Positions 18,326 to 27,751 are shown, counted from the stretch's first letter. The stretch is DNA of 64,000 nucleotides from Acidimangrovimonas sediminis (GCF_002871005.1 NZ_PHSN01000001.1:62001-126000); one strand, 5' to 3'. A program made the numbers and translations. Notes: a model not told the origin generated them from the sequence alone.

Positions 18326-19335
18326 AGCGCGGCCCCCACCATCAGCGCCACGTCCACAAGGCGGTGGGCATAGCCGAATTCGTTGTCATACCACGCATAC
18401 ACCTTCACCTGCGTACCGTTCACCACCATGGTCGAGGGCGCGTCGACGATCGAGGATCGGGCATCGTTGACGTAATCGGCCGAGACCAGCGGGCGCTCCT
18501 CATAGCCCAGTATGCCCTTCAGTGCCCCCTCGGAGGCCGCACGGAACAGGGCGTTGACCTCCTCGGCGGTCGTGGCGCGCTCCACCTCGAAGACGCAGTC
18601 GGTCAGCGAGGCATTCAAGAGCGGCACGCGGACGGCATGGCCGTTCAGGCGGTCCTTCAGCTCGGGGTAGATCAGGGTGATCGCGGTGGCCGATCCGGTT
18701 GTCGTGGGGATCAGCGAGGTCAGCGCCGAACGCGCGCGGCGCAGGTCCCTGGCGGGGCGGTCGACGATGGTCTGTGTGTTGGTCACGTCATGGATCGTGG
18801 TGATGGAGCCATGGCGGATGCCAAGCCCCTCGTGGATCACCTTGACGACCGGGGCGAGACAATTCGTGGTGCAGCTTGCCGCCGTGACGATGTGATGCGC
18901 CGCCGGGTCATAGGTCGCGTCGTTCACGCCGAAGACGATGTTCGCCGTGGGGCCATCCTTGACCGGGCCATCCTTCACCGGTGCCGACACGACGACCTTC
19001 TTCACCCCGGCCGAGAAATAGGGGGCAAGGGCGGCCTCGGACTTAAAGACCCCGGTGCAGTCGATCACCACGTCGATGCCATCGAGCGGCAGATCCTCCA
19101 ACCGCTTCGCACCGACGAAGGGCAGGCGGGTTCCGTCGATCGACACGCTGTCCGCATCATGTGCGAAGTGGGCGGGCCAGCGTCCATGTACGCTGTCGAA
19201 TTCCAGAAGATGCGCATGCATCGCCGGATCTCCCACCGCGTCGTTTATCCAGGCGATCCGTGCGCCACGTTCGATCAGCGGGCGCAGCGCGAGCTTCCCG
19301 ATCCGGCCAAGGCCGTTGAGGGCGTAGGTGGTCAT
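18322..19335 (-). CDS. ArsJ-associated glyceraldehyde-3-phosphate dehydrogenase
   Basis: A 337-residue GAPDH with the NAD-binding start [15 protein letters not shown], catalytic cysteine C155 in AASCTTNC, and the C-terminal [14 protein letters not shown] signature. Placed between arsR-arsC and arsJ, it most likely forms 1-arseno-3-phosphoglycerate for export rather than serving glycolysis. A small in-frame duplication ([10 protein letters not shown], residues 120-129) lies just before the active-site strand. Translation is coupled to arsJ. Confidence 0.93.
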   Translation of the reverse strand: MTTYALNGLGRIGKLALRPLIERGARIAWINDAVGDPAMHAHLLEFDSVHGRWPAHFAHDADSVSIDGTRLPFVGAKRLEDLPLDGIDVVIDCTGVFKSEAALAPYFSAGVKKVVVSAPVKDGPVKDGPTANIVFGVNDATYDPAAHHIVTAASCTTNCLAPVVKVIHEGLGIRHGSITTIHDVTNTQTIVDRPARDLRRARSALTSLIPTTTGSATAITLIYPELKDRLNGHAVRVPLLNASLTDCVFEVERATTAEEVNALFRAASEGALKGILGYEERPLVSADYVNDARSSIVDAPSTMVVNGTQVKVYAWYDNEFGYAHRLVDVALMVGAAL

Positions 19336-19397
19336 GTCTGTCTCCTATCCCCCGACCGGTCCGGCCGGGCATCACGTGGGGGCCTGTCGAGCCGGGG

Positions 19398-20222
19398 TCA
19401 CAAGCGCCCGATCCGGTCGGCTTCCGCCTGCAGGGCGACCCGATCGAGGGTTTCCACCGGCAGCGCCGCAAAGGCCCCGATCCGGCGTTTCAGCGCGCGG
19501 TAGGTCTGCCGGAAGGCAAGGCCCCGTTCGGCCTCTGTCCCCGCCACCGCCACCGGGTCCGGCATGCCCCAATGTGCGCTGACCGGCTGGCCGGGCCAGG
19601 CCGGGCATTCCTCGTTCGCGGCGCGGTCGCAAACGGTGAAGACGAAATCGAAGCGCGGCGCATCCGGACCCGAGACCTCTGCGACGGCCTTCGGGCGCAA
19701 CCCCGAGATGTCATGCCCCTGCGCCTGCAAGAGGCCGGCCGCGGCGGGATGGACCCCGGGGGCGGGCCGGGTGCCCGCCGACCAGGCGTCGAACCTGTCG
19801 CCTGCCTCGGTGCGCAGGATCGCCTCGGCCAGGATCGAGCGGGCGGAATTCCCGGTGCACAGGAAAAGCACGTGATAACGCAGCCCCCTGCCGGATCGGG
19901 CCAAGGGGGCGGCGCGTGACAGTGGCGCGCAGACATCCGGCCGCCCGCGGCAGCAATCGCGCAGCAGGAAATCGAAAGTGTCGCGCACCGAGGCGATGTT
20001 CACGCGGTAGAGGAGGGACCGTCCCTCGCGCCGTTGTTCGACCAGATCCGCCGTCATCAGGGCCGACAGGTAGTTCGACAGCGTGTTCGCCCTGACCCCC
20101 AGCGCCTCGGCGATCTCGCCCGCGGGGACCCGGTCGGGATAGCGCCGCATCAGCAGTCGGAACAAGGCCAGCCGCTGCGGGTGGCCAAGGATCGTCAGGC
20201 GGTCGGGAATCAGGTTTTCCAT
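19398..20222 (-). CDS. Fused arsenic repressor and arsenate reductase (ArsR-ArsC)
   Basis: A 274-residue fusion. Residues 1-88 are an ArsR-type winged helix (HPQRLALFRLLMRR; ALGVRANTLSNYLSALMTADL), followed by a cysteine group C90, C91, C98 (RDCCRGRPDVC) that is a plausible As(III) site. Residues about 115-274 are a low-molecular-weight phosphatase-type arsenate reductase. It has the P-loop CTGNSARS (C122), cysteines C198 and C206 for the disulfide cascade, and PDP with D222. The protein probably represses the operon and reduces arsenate. No Shine-Dalgarno sequence precedes the ATG, and an operator covers it, so the transcript may be leaderless. Confidence 0.92.
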   Translation of the reverse strand: MENLIPDRLTILGHPQRLALFRLLMRRYPDRVPAGEIAEALGVRANTLSNYLSALMTADLVEQRREGRSLLYRVNIASVRDTFDFLLRDCCRGRPDVCAPLSRAAPLARSGRGLRYHVLFLCTGNSARSILAEAILRTEAGDRFDAWSAGTRPAPGVHPAAAGLLQAQGHDISGLRPKAVAEVSGPDAPRFDFVFTVCDRAANEECPAWPGQPVSAHWGMPDPVAVAGTEAERGLAFRQTYRALKRRIGAFAALPVETLDRVALQAEADRIGRL

Positions 20223-20246
20223 ATTTCATGTATTCGTGAAATATGG
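20219..20246. promoter_or_regulatory. Palindromic ArsR operator over the arsR-arsC start
   Basis: A perfect inverted repeat: CCATATTTCA (20219-20228), spacer TGTATTCG, TGAAATATGG (20237-20246). It is AT-rich in a GC-rich setting and includes the start codon of the ArsR-ArsC fusion (20220-20222). Its size and position fit an autoregulatory ArsR site. Binding would block the promoter and start region of the whole arsR-arsC, GAPDH, arsJ unit. Confidence 0.78.
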
Positions 20247-20317
20247 CGATGGGGAAAGTGAATGTTTTGCGACAGTGGGCCAGGGGGGCAGGCCGCTTCG
20301 GGCGGTTTTAGCCGGTT

Positions 20318-22195
20318 TCAGAGGGTCGGGGCCGGGGCCGGGGGCGCTTCGGGTATCGTCTCCGGTTTGATAGCCAGCGCGCGCAGCGCGTTCAGGATCA
20401 CGGCGACGTCGATGCCCTCCTGCAGCAGCGCCCCTTCGACCGGGGTCAGGAACCCGAATGCGGCCGCGACCATGCCGGCCAGCGACAGCCCAAGCCCGAC
20501 GGCGACGCTTTCCAGCGCGATCCGCCGGGTGCGGCGGGCGATCTCGATCCCGGTGCCCAGCCGCCCGATCCGGTCGACCAGCAGCACCACGTCGGCGGCC
20601 TCCGCGGCGGCGGCGGCCCCGCGCGCACCCATTGCCACGCCGATATCGGCGACGGCGAGGGCGGGGGCATCGTTCAGCCCGTCGCCCACCATCATCACCG
20701 GCGCCCGGCGTCGCTCCTCCAGCACGAGGTCCACCTTCTGGCCCGGCGTCAGCCCCGCCGAAAGGGCGTCGAGGCCCAGCCCGCGGGTCACCCGTTCGGC
20801 GACCTCGGCACGGTCGCCGGTGGCCAGCAGGATGCGCGCGATGCCCTGGCGGCGGATCAACGGCAGCATCTGGCCCACTTCCTGGCGCAGCGGATCGGCC
20901 ATCACGACGAAACCGGCGGGATGCCCGTCGATCGCCACCGCGACGACAAGCGCGCCCGGATCCGCGGCAGGGGGCGCCGGCGCCGCGCCGCCAAGGTGTC
21001 GTGCGACGAACCCGAGGCCGCCGACCGCCACGTCGCGCCCCCCAACCTGGCCGGTCAGGCCCTCGCCCGGGATCTCCTGAACCCCGGTGGGCACCGGAAG
21101 CGGCGCTCCCTGTGCGGCGACCGCGGCGACGAGGGCCTGCGCGATCGGATGTCTCGAAGCCTGGTCCAGCGCCGCGGCCAGTCGCAGCATCTCCGGCTCG
21201 GGGGTGTCGTCGCGCCGCTCCACCGACACGATCCGGGGGCGCCCGTCGGTCAGCGTCCCGGTCTTGTCGAGGATCAGCGTTTTCACCCGCGCCAGCGCCT
21301 CCAGCGGCCCGGCGCCCTTGATCAGCACCCCGAAATGCGCCGCCCGCGACAGGCCCGCCACCAGCGCCACCGGCACCGCCAGGATCAGCGGGCAGGGCGT
21401 GGCCACGACCAGCACCGCCACGGCGCGGACCGGATCGCCGGTCAGGGCCCAGGCGGCCCCGGCCAGGGCCAGCGTGACGGCAAGAAAGCCCAGTGACCAG
21501 AGGTCGGCCAGCCGCGACATCGGCGCCTTCGACTGCTGCGCCGTCTCGACCAGGCGCAGGATCCCGGCATAGGTGCTTTCCGCCGCTGGCCGCTCGGCGA
21601 TCAGGTCGAAGGCCGCGCCCGCATTGGTCGCGCCGCTCATCGCGGCGGCGCCGCGGTCCAGCCGCACGGGCAGCGCCTCTCCGGTCAGCGCCGAGGTGTC
21701 GAGAAAGGCGGTGTCCGAGGCGAGGGTTCCATCGACCGGCAGCACCTCGCCCTGCCGGATCAGCAGCCGGTCGCCCGGAACCACGGCGTCGAGGGGGACC
21801 TCTTCCAGCGCGCCGTTCACGTGGCGGGTCGCTGCGCGCGGCACCCGCGACAGCAGATCGCGCATCTCGCGCCGGGCGCGACCCTCGGCATAGCTTTCAA
21901 GGAAGGTGCCGCCGGAATACATCACCGCGACCACCGCCGCGGCCAGCTCCTCGCCCACGATGAGGGCCGCCGACATCGACAGCGCTGCGACGATATCGAG
22001 GCCGACCTGACCACGCCGGAGGCTGAGCAGGATCTCGACCACCAGCGCGGCAAGCACGGGCACCACGGCGGTGGCCCAGAACAGCGGCGCAAGCGCTGCC
22101 TGTCCCATCGCCTGAAGCATCAGCCCGGCCACGAGACCGGCCAGCGCGAGGCCAAGCAGCGCCTGCCTGAGCCCGGTGCGATGCGCGAAAGTCAC
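20318..22195 (-). CDS. Heavy-metal translocating P1B-type ATPase
   Basis: A membrane pump of 625 residues from a GTG at 22195, which has GGAGGG upstream. The reading frame stays open further upstream, but that region has no P-ATPase character. Motifs are LTGEALPV, DKTGTLTDG (phosphorylated D310), ASRHPIAQAL (P1B His-Pro) and VGDGLNDAPAL. The membrane metal site reads TPCPL (266-270) rather than CPC or SPC. There is no N-terminal HMA domain and no His/Cys-rich tail, so the substrate cannot be fixed. It lies upstream of the arsenic operon on the same strand but is separated by 95 bases and the ArsR operator. Confidence 0.88.
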   Translation of the reverse strand: MTFAHRTGLRQALLGLALAGLVAGLMLQAMGQAALAPLFWATAVVPVLAALVVEILLSLRRGQVGLDIVAALSMSAALIVGEELAAAVVAVMYSGGTFLESYAEGRARREMRDLLSRVPRAATRHVNGALEEVPLDAVVPGDRLLIRQGEVLPVDGTLASDTAFLDTSALTGEALPVRLDRGAAAMSGATNAGAAFDLIAERPAAESTYAGILRLVETAQQSKAPMSRLADLWSLGFLAVTLALAGAAWALTGDPVRAVAVLVVATPCPLILAVPVALVAGLSRAAHFGVLIKGAGPLEALARVKTLILDKTGTLTDGRPRIVSVERRDDTPEPEMLRLAAALDQASRHPIAQALVAAVAAQGAPLPVPTGVQEIPGEGLTGQVGGRDVAVGGLGFVARHLGGAAPAPPAADPGALVVAVAIDGHPAGFVVMADPLRQEVGQMLPLIRRQGIARILLATGDRAEVAERVTRGLGLDALSAGLTPGQKVDLVLEERRRAPVMMVGDGLNDAPALAVADIGVAMGARGAAAAAEAADVVLLVDRIGRLGTGIEIARRTRRIALESVAVGLGLSLAGMVAAAFGFLTPVEGALLQEGIDVAVILNALRALAIKPETIPEAPPAPAPTL

Positions 22196-22320
22196 GGGCG
22201 GACCCTCCCCCTGCCGAGGCCACGGGCCTCCCTTGGCGCGATCATCCGCCAGATGGCGACCAAGTTCCAGCGGCACGGTGGGGGTGGGGCTCGCAGGCGG
22301 CGCGGCGAGAGGGCCAGGCC

Positions 22321-23457
22321 TCAGGCCCGGAGCGTGGCCAGCAGCCCGGCGAAGAGGCGGGCCCGGGGGATCAGGCTGTCCGTGTCGATATGCTCGCTGA
22401 GCGTATGGAACCCGTCGCCCGCCAGCCCCAGAGAGCAGAGCGAAGCCACCCCAAGCGCGCCCGAGAAGTTCGCATCCGACCCGCCGCCGGAGGAGAAGCA
22501 GGGCAGATCCTGGCCCATCTTCCCGGCCAGCTCCTTGGCGACGTGATAGAGCGCCATGGTCTCCGGCCGGCCGTTTTCCCAGACCGGGCGGGTGACCGTC
22601 TCGCGCACGCTGAAGGTCACGCCGTTGCGGGTGCCGGCCATCGCCAGCATCCGTGCGACGCCCGTGTCGAGATCGGCCTGCTCCTTGGCCATCGACAGGA
22701 CCTGCGCCCGGGCATGGCTGGGCACGCAGTTCACCCATCGGCCCGAGGTCACGTCATTGACCGAGAAGGTGCAGCTGTCGGACGTCATCTCCTCGATCTC
22801 GAGGATCCGGCGCGCCAGTTCGCGCACCGCCGATACGCCGTCCTTGAGCTTGGCGCCCGCATGGCTGGGCTTGCCCTCGGCGGTGATCTCGAACCGGGCG
22901 ATGGCGTAGCGCCCGGTCGTCACCCCGTTGTCCGGCAGCGCGGGCTCGGGGCAGAGGAAGTAGCGATTGCGCAGCGCCTCGTTCTCGATCAGGCTGCGGG
23001 TGGCGGGGGTGCCGATCTCTTCGTCCGGGGTGAAGAGATAGGTGACGGGCAGGGGCGTCTCCATCCCCGCGGCCATCAGCTGCCGCATCGCCTCCAGCGC
23101 GATGTAATTGCCGCCCTTCATGTCGAGGATGCCGGGGCCGTAGACCTTGCCGCCCTCCTGCCGGAACGGGTTCTTCGCCAAGGTGCCCACCGGGTGGACC
23201 GTGTCGAAATGGCCCGACACCAGGATCCCAGGCGCGCCCATGTCGGCGTGCGGCATGCGGGCGCGGACCGAGGGGCCGCAACCGCCGCGGGGCGGAAGCA
23301 TCTCGACCTGCGCGCCCATCTGGGCGCAGTCGAAGGCGACCATCTCCATCATTCGACCCACCGCGGCGGGGTCGTAGGTGGGGCTTTCGCATTCCACCCA
23401 CGGCTTCAGCCCCGCGATCATCGCGTCTTCGTCGAAGGGCAGGTCGGGCAGGGTCAT
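22321..23457 (-). CDS. M20-family metallopeptidase (carboxypeptidase G2-like)
   Basis: A 378-residue zinc hydrolase. Metal and catalytic motifs are SGHFDTVHP, GPGILDMKGG and TPDEEIGTPATR; the dimerisation domain follows (GKPSHAGAKLKDGVSAV). Serine-glycine-rich SSGGGSDANFSG and TLSEHIDTDSL match the C-terminal lobe. It is cytoplasmic, with no signal peptide. It is the last gene of the peptide-uptake operon and overlaps the upstream M20 gene by four bases. It probably releases an amino acid from an imported peptide or N-acyl compound. Confidence 0.88.
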   Translation of the reverse strand: MTLPDLPFDEDAMIAGLKPWVECESPTYDPAAVGRMMEMVAFDCAQMGAQVEMLPPRGGCGPSVRARMPHADMGAPGILVSGHFDTVHPVGTLAKNPFRQEGGKVYGPGILDMKGGNYIALEAMRQLMAAGMETPLPVTYLFTPDEEIGTPATRSLIENEALRNRYFLCPEPALPDNGVTTGRYAIARFEITAEGKPSHAGAKLKDGVSAVRELARRILEIEEMTSDSCTFSVNDVTSGRWVNCVPSHARAQVLSMAKEQADLDTGVARMLAMAGTRNGVTFSVRETVTRPVWENGRPETMALYHVAKELAGKMGQDLPCFSSGGGSDANFSGALGVASLCSLGLAGDGFHTLSEHIDTDSLIPRARLFAGLLATLRA

Positions 23458-24611
23458 GCCGCCCCCCGCATCTCGACCATGCGTGCAAAGAACGAGGCCC
23501 CCACCGGCAGCGCCTCGTCGTCGAAGACGAAAGCAGGGTTGTGCAGCGCCACGTTGCCGCCATGGCCCAGCGTGGCATAGGCACCGGGCACGATGCGCAG
23601 CATGTCGGCCATGTCCTCGGACCCCATGGCAAGGTCGTCCTTGAGCTGCGCCTTCTCGGGCCCCACCACATCGGTGGCCGCGGCCAGCAGGTCATCGGAG
23701 CGCTGGTCGTCGTTCATCAGCACGTCGAAGACGTTGCGGATGTCCACGTCGATCTGGCAGTCATGGGCGATCGCGAAACCCGCGCAGATCGCCCGCATCC
23801 GTTCCGCCACCAGCTTCTCGTCCTCGATGTCGAAGTACCGCACGGTGCCCGACAGCGTGCCCGTCTCGGGGATGACGTTGTAGGCGGACCCTGCGTGGAA
23901 CTGGGTGATCGACACCACCACCGGATGGGTCGGCGGCAGATTGCGCGAGACGATGGACTGGATCTCCTTCACCAGCCCCGCGCCGATCACCACCGGGTCC
24001 TTCGACCCCTCGGGCCGGGCGCCGTGGCTACCCTTTCCGGTGATCGTGATGTCGAAGAAATCGGCCCCCGCCATGGCCGCGCCCTTCTTCACCCCGAAGA
24101 CGCCCGGATCGTGGAAGGGCGAGTTGTGGATGCCGTAGAGCTCGTCACAGGGGAACTTGTCGAAAAGCCCGTCGGCGATCATCGCCCGCGCACCGCCCAG
24201 GCCCTCTTCCGCCGGCTGGAAGATGAACACCGCCTTGCCTGCGAAATCGCGGGTCTCGGCGAGGTAGCGCGCGGCCCCCAAGAGCATCGTCGTGTGGCTG
24301 TCGTGGCCACAGGCATGCATCACGCCGGGGGTCTTCGAGGCATAGGGCAGGTTGGTCTGCTCATGGATCGGCAGGGCGTCCATGTCGGCGCGCAACCCGA
24401 TGGTCTTGCCCGGTCGGTTGCCTTCCAGCACGCCGATCACGCCGGTCTTGCCGATGCCGCGGGTGACCTCGATCCCCCAGCTTTCCAGCATCTCGGCGAC
24501 CTTGCCCGAGGTCCGCACCTCCTGGAACCCCAGCTCCGGGTGTTCGTGGAAATCGCGGCGGATCGCGGTCAGGTCGTCGGCAAAGGCTTCGATGCGCTCA
24601 AGCGTTGGCAT
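23454..24611 (-). CDS. M20D-family amidohydrolase (hippurate hydrolase-like)
   Basis: A 385-residue peptidase/aminoacylase. I start it at the ATG at 24611 (MPTLERIEAFADD), preceded by AAGGAG; upstream in-frame codons lie in the MlrC gene. Motifs are RRDFHEHPELGFQEV, MHACGHDSHTTMLLGAA (metal ligands) and FQPAEEGLGGARAMI. Family members cleave N-acyl or N-aminoacyl bonds in the cytoplasm. It overlaps mlrC upstream and the second M20 gene downstream, so all three hydrolases are translationally linked. Confidence 0.9.
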   Translation of the reverse strand: MPTLERIEAFADDLTAIRRDFHEHPELGFQEVRTSGKVAEMLESWGIEVTRGIGKTGVIGVLEGNRPGKTIGLRADMDALPIHEQTNLPYASKTPGVMHACGHDSHTTMLLGAARYLAETRDFAGKAVFIFQPAEEGLGGARAMIADGLFDKFPCDELYGIHNSPFHDPGVFGVKKGAAMAGADFFDITITGKGSHGARPEGSKDPVVIGAGLVKEIQSIVSRNLPPTHPVVVSITQFHAGSAYNVIPETGTLSGTVRYFDIEDEKLVAERMRAICAGFAIAHDCQIDVDIRNVFDVLMNDDQRSDDLLAAATDVVGPEKAQLKDDLAMGSEDMADMLRIVPGAYATLGHGGNVALHNPAFVFDDEALPVGASFFARMVEMRGAA

Positions 24612-26118
24612 TCTGGGTCTCCTTGGAGGACAGGTCGTCTGGTGAAAACGCGGCTCCCCCGGGGGAAAGCCGTAATCCGGGGCGCAGCCGGCGCCAGGGC
24701 AGAAGGGCCGGGTCGACGGCCATCGGGCCGGGGGCGGCGGCAACGAGGATGGTTTCGGCGATGGGCGCGAAATCGGCCCGGAAATGGACCGAGCTTTTCA
24801 CGACGATGATCGAGGCCTCCTCGGGATGCAAGCCGAGGTGGCGGAAGATCTCGCGGTCGGCCATCTGGCACTTGGCCGAGACCACCGCGATCCGGACACC
24901 ACCGATGCGTAGCGCGGCCGAGGGGCCAAGGGTCATGCGGCGCCGGCCGTAATAGGGGCCCTTCGCCTCGAACACGCCGTCCGAGAGCGCCTCGACCGTG
25001 AAGCGCGCCGCGACCGGCGGGTCGCCACCCGACTGGCCGCCCAGCGTGATCTCCACTTCCGCGCCCACCCCCACGGCATGGGCCGCCATCGCCGCCTGCG
25101 GATCGTAAAGCCCGCCGAGCAGGGCATTCTCGGCCCGCGCCGCGATCAGCGCGTGCAGCATGCCGGTGGTGTTGCTGTCGCCGCCCGCGCCGGGGTTGTC
25201 CTGCGTGTCGGCGATGATCACCGGCCGGGTGGCCGCCTGCGCCAGATCCTTGGCGCGGGCCACGGCCTCGGAGGGTGTCAACACTTCGCCGGCAAAGGCG
25301 GGTTCGGCCGCCTCGATCCGGTCCATCAGCGCGCGGGCCGTTTCGGTCGCGCCGGGGCCGTAGGCGGTGACGGACATGCCGCAATCGGCGAAATCCGCGG
25401 CCGGGAACCCCATGTTGAAGCTGATGGAGGGCAGGCCCGCGCCCAGCTCCTCCATCTCGGCGTAGAGGCCGCGGGCGGGCTCCATGTCGGTGCATTGCCA
25501 CGAGATGGCCGAGAGGTAGGGCGCCTGGAGAAAGGCCTTTTCCAGCGACTCGCCCGCCATCAGAAGGTCAAGCGCCCGCGCGCCGCGCGCCCCGGTCTCG
25601 CGCATGTCGACATGCGGGTATGTGCGGTAGCTGTCGAGGACATCGGCCGTCTCGACCATCCGCGGCGTGACGTTGGCGTGAAGATCGAGGCTGACGACGA
25701 TCGGGATGTCGCCCACCACGGCACGTAGCCGCGCCAGAAGCTCTCCCTCGCCGTCGTCGACATGTTCGGCCACCATCGCGCCGTGCAGGTCGAGGTAGAT
25801 CCCGTCGAGCGGCAGCGCGGCGGCGATCCGGCCGATGATCTCGGCGGTGATCGTCTCGTAGGCCTCCTCCGTCACGTGGGCCGAGGGGCTGGCCGCGCAC
25901 CAGAGCGTCGGCACCACCTCCCACCCCACGCGGGCGGCATGGGCCAGGGCGCCGGCGATCGACTGGTTGGCGGTGGGCGGGATCGCGAGGATCTGGTCGC
26001 CCCGGCTCATCGGGATCGCGCCCGAGCCGCCGAGGAAATCGTCAAGCCCGGCCTTGGTGGGGGCGAAAGTGTTGGTTTCATGCAGGAAACCGCCGACAGC
26101 GACACGCTTTGCCATCAT
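24598..26118 (-). CDS. MlrC-family metallopeptidase (M81)
   Basis: A 506-residue protein of the MlrC/DUF1485 family, named after the Sphingomonas enzyme that acts on products of microcystin ring opening. It begins RVAVGGFLHETNTFAP. Conserved segments are LDGIYLDLHGAMV, VVSLDLHANV, YRTYPHVDMRETG and the C-terminal ADTQDNPGAGGDSNTTG. Candidate metal ligands are E and H of HETNTF and H of DLHAN. It overlaps the ABC ATPase stop (ATGATG over TGA). Microcystin itself is unlikely to be the substrate. This family commonly accompanies Dpp-type transporters and M20 peptidases. Confidence 0.9.
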   Translation of the reverse strand: MMAKRVAVGGFLHETNTFAPTKAGLDDFLGGSGAIPMSRGDQILAIPPTANQSIAGALAHAARVGWEVVPTLWCAASPSAHVTEEAYETITAEIIGRIAAALPLDGIYLDLHGAMVAEHVDDGEGELLARLRAVVGDIPIVVSLDLHANVTPRMVETADVLDSYRTYPHVDMRETGARGARALDLLMAGESLEKAFLQAPYLSAISWQCTDMEPARGLYAEMEELGAGLPSISFNMGFPAADFADCGMSVTAYGPGATETARALMDRIEAAEPAFAGEVLTPSEAVARAKDLAQAATRPVIIADTQDNPGAGGDSNTTGMLHALIAARAENALLGGLYDPQAAMAAHAVGVGAEVEITLGGQSGGDPPVAARFTVEALSDGVFEAKGPYYGRRRMTLGPSAALRIGGVRIAVVSAKCQMADREIFRHLGLHPEEASIIVVKSSVHFRADFAPIAETILVAAAPGPMAVDPALLPWRRLRPGLRLSPGGAAFSPDDLSSKETQNANA

Positions 26119-27746
26119 GCGCCCTCCGCCCTGGCCATGGGCCGGAAATTGGCGAAATCCCAGTCGCGTCCGGGCGCCGCGTCGATCAGCGACCTTGTGT
26201 AGGGATCGGACGGCGCACCCAGAACGCGGTCGGCGGGGCCGGCCTCGACGATCTTGCCGCGGCTCATCACCACCACCTCGTCGCAGATCTGGGCCGCGAC
26301 CCGCAGGTCGTGGGTGATGAACAGCATGCCGAAGCCCGACTTGCGTTGCAGCCGGTCCAGAAGGTCCAGCACCTGCGCCTGGACCGAGACGTCCAGGGCC
26401 GAGACGGCCTCGTCCGCGACCAGCAATTTCGGCTCCATCGCCACTGCGCGGGCGATGGCGATGCGCTGGCGCTGCCCGCCCGAGAACTGGTGCGGATAGC
26501 GCCCCACGGCGTCGGCGGGCAGGCCCACCTCGACCATCAATTCGCGCGCGCGCTCCATCGCCAGGGTGCGGGAAATGCCGTAGTTCACAGGCGCCTCGAT
26601 GATGCTTTCTCCCACCGTCAGCCGCGGATTGAGCGAGCGGTAGGGATCCTGAAACACCATCTGGAACTTGGCTCGGTGCGGCTGTAGCCCCTGCCGGGAA
26701 AACCCCACGATGTCGGTGCCGTCGATGCGGACCTGCCCCTTGCTCGGGTCGATCAGCCGCATGATGCAGCGCGCCACGGTCGACTTGCCCGAGCCGCTTT
26801 CGCCGACGATCCCCAGCGTGCGGCCGGGCAGGATGTTGAAGCTGACGTCATCCACCGCGCGCGTCCCCGCCGCCTTGGCGAAAAGGCTGGTCGCGCCATA
26901 GATCTTTTCAAGGTTGTTGACGTCGAGAACCGGCGCCTTCTGCGGCTTTTCCCGCCCCGGGCGGGGCACCAGCGAGGGCACCGCGGAAAGGAGCTTGCGC
27001 GTGTATTCCTTCTGCGGCGTGCGCAGCAGGGCGCCGATCGGTCCATCCTCGACCATGTCGCCGTGGTTCATCACATAGACCCGGTCGGCGATTTCCGACA
27101 CCACGCCCATGTCGTGGGTGATGAACAGCACCGCAGTGCCGTGGTCCACCTGCAAGTCCTTGATCAGCTTCAGGATCTGTTTCTGCGTCGTCACGTCCAG
27201 CGCGGTCGTGGGTTCGTCGGCGATCAGCAGGACGGGTTCCAGCACCAGCGCCATGGCGATCATGATGCGCTGGCGCTGCCCGCCCGAAAGCTGGTGCGGA
27301 AAGCTCATCCGGACGCGCGCGATGTCGGGCAGGCCCACCTGTTCGAGGATGTCGAGCACCCGCTTCTCGCGCTCCGGCGCGGGCATCTTCGTGTGCTCCT
27401 TGAGCACCTCGTCGATCTGGTCGCCCACCCGCATCACCGGGTTCAGCGCGGTCATCGGCTCCTGAAAGATCATCGCCATCTTCGAGGCCCGCATCCGGCG
27501 CAGCGCGGCGGGGGAGGCGGCCAGCGCATCCTCGCCGTCGATCTCGATCTTGCCGCCCCGAATCTCCAGGCTGCCCTTGGGCAGAAGGCCCATCGCGGCC
27601 AGCGAGGTGACGGATTTGCCCGATCCGCTTTCGCCCACAAGGCACACTGTCTCGCCCCGTTCGATGGTCAGTGAGATGCCCTTGACGACCTCGGGGCCGC
27701 CGCGGGTGACGGCCACGCGCAGGTTTTCGATATTCACGGCTGGCAT
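26115..27746 (-). CDS. Peptide ABC transporter, double ATPase (DppD-DppF fusion type)
   Basis: A 543-residue protein with two ABC domains. I start it at the ATG at 27746 (MPAVNIENLRVAV) with AAGGAG upstream; the longer frame is non-ABC. Domain 1 has GESGSGKSVTS, LSGGQRQRIMIAMAL and FITHDMGVV. Domain 2 has GESGSGKSTVARC, FSGGQRQRIAIARAV and FITHDLRVA. Both end in the oligopeptide-type tail (PYTRSLIDAAP). This is the GsiA-like arrangement that powers peptide or glutathione uptake with the two permeases upstream. Confidence 0.92.
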   Translation of the reverse strand: MPAVNIENLRVAVTRGGPEVVKGISLTIERGETVCLVGESGSGKSVTSLAAMGLLPKGSLEIRGGKIEIDGEDALAASPAALRRMRASKMAMIFQEPMTALNPVMRVGDQIDEVLKEHTKMPAPEREKRVLDILEQVGLPDIARVRMSFPHQLSGGQRQRIMIAMALVLEPVLLIADEPTTALDVTTQKQILKLIKDLQVDHGTAVLFITHDMGVVSEIADRVYVMNHGDMVEDGPIGALLRTPQKEYTRKLLSAVPSLVPRPGREKPQKAPVLDVNNLEKIYGATSLFAKAAGTRAVDDVSFNILPGRTLGIVGESGSGKSTVARCIMRLIDPSKGQVRIDGTDIVGFSRQGLQPHRAKFQMVFQDPYRSLNPRLTVGESIIEAPVNYGISRTLAMERARELMVEVGLPADAVGRYPHQFSGGQRQRIAIARAVAMEPKLLVADEAVSALDVSVQAQVLDLLDRLQRKSGFGMLFITHDLRVAAQICDEVVVMSRGKIVEAGPADRVLGAPSDPYTRSLIDAAPGRDWDFANFRPMARAEGA

Positions 27747-27751
27747 GTGGG

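Noticed and set aside
22196-22738. Upstream extension of the P-type ATPase frame
   Set aside because: The translation is Arg/Gly/Pro-rich, overlaps the M20 gene, and lacks HMA motifs; the GTG at 22195 has a proper ribosome site.
24598-26118. Microcystin degradation gene cluster
   Set aside because: Only an MlrC-family protein is present. MlrA, MlrB and MlrD are not seen, and MlrC homologues commonly sit in ordinary peptide-uptake operons.
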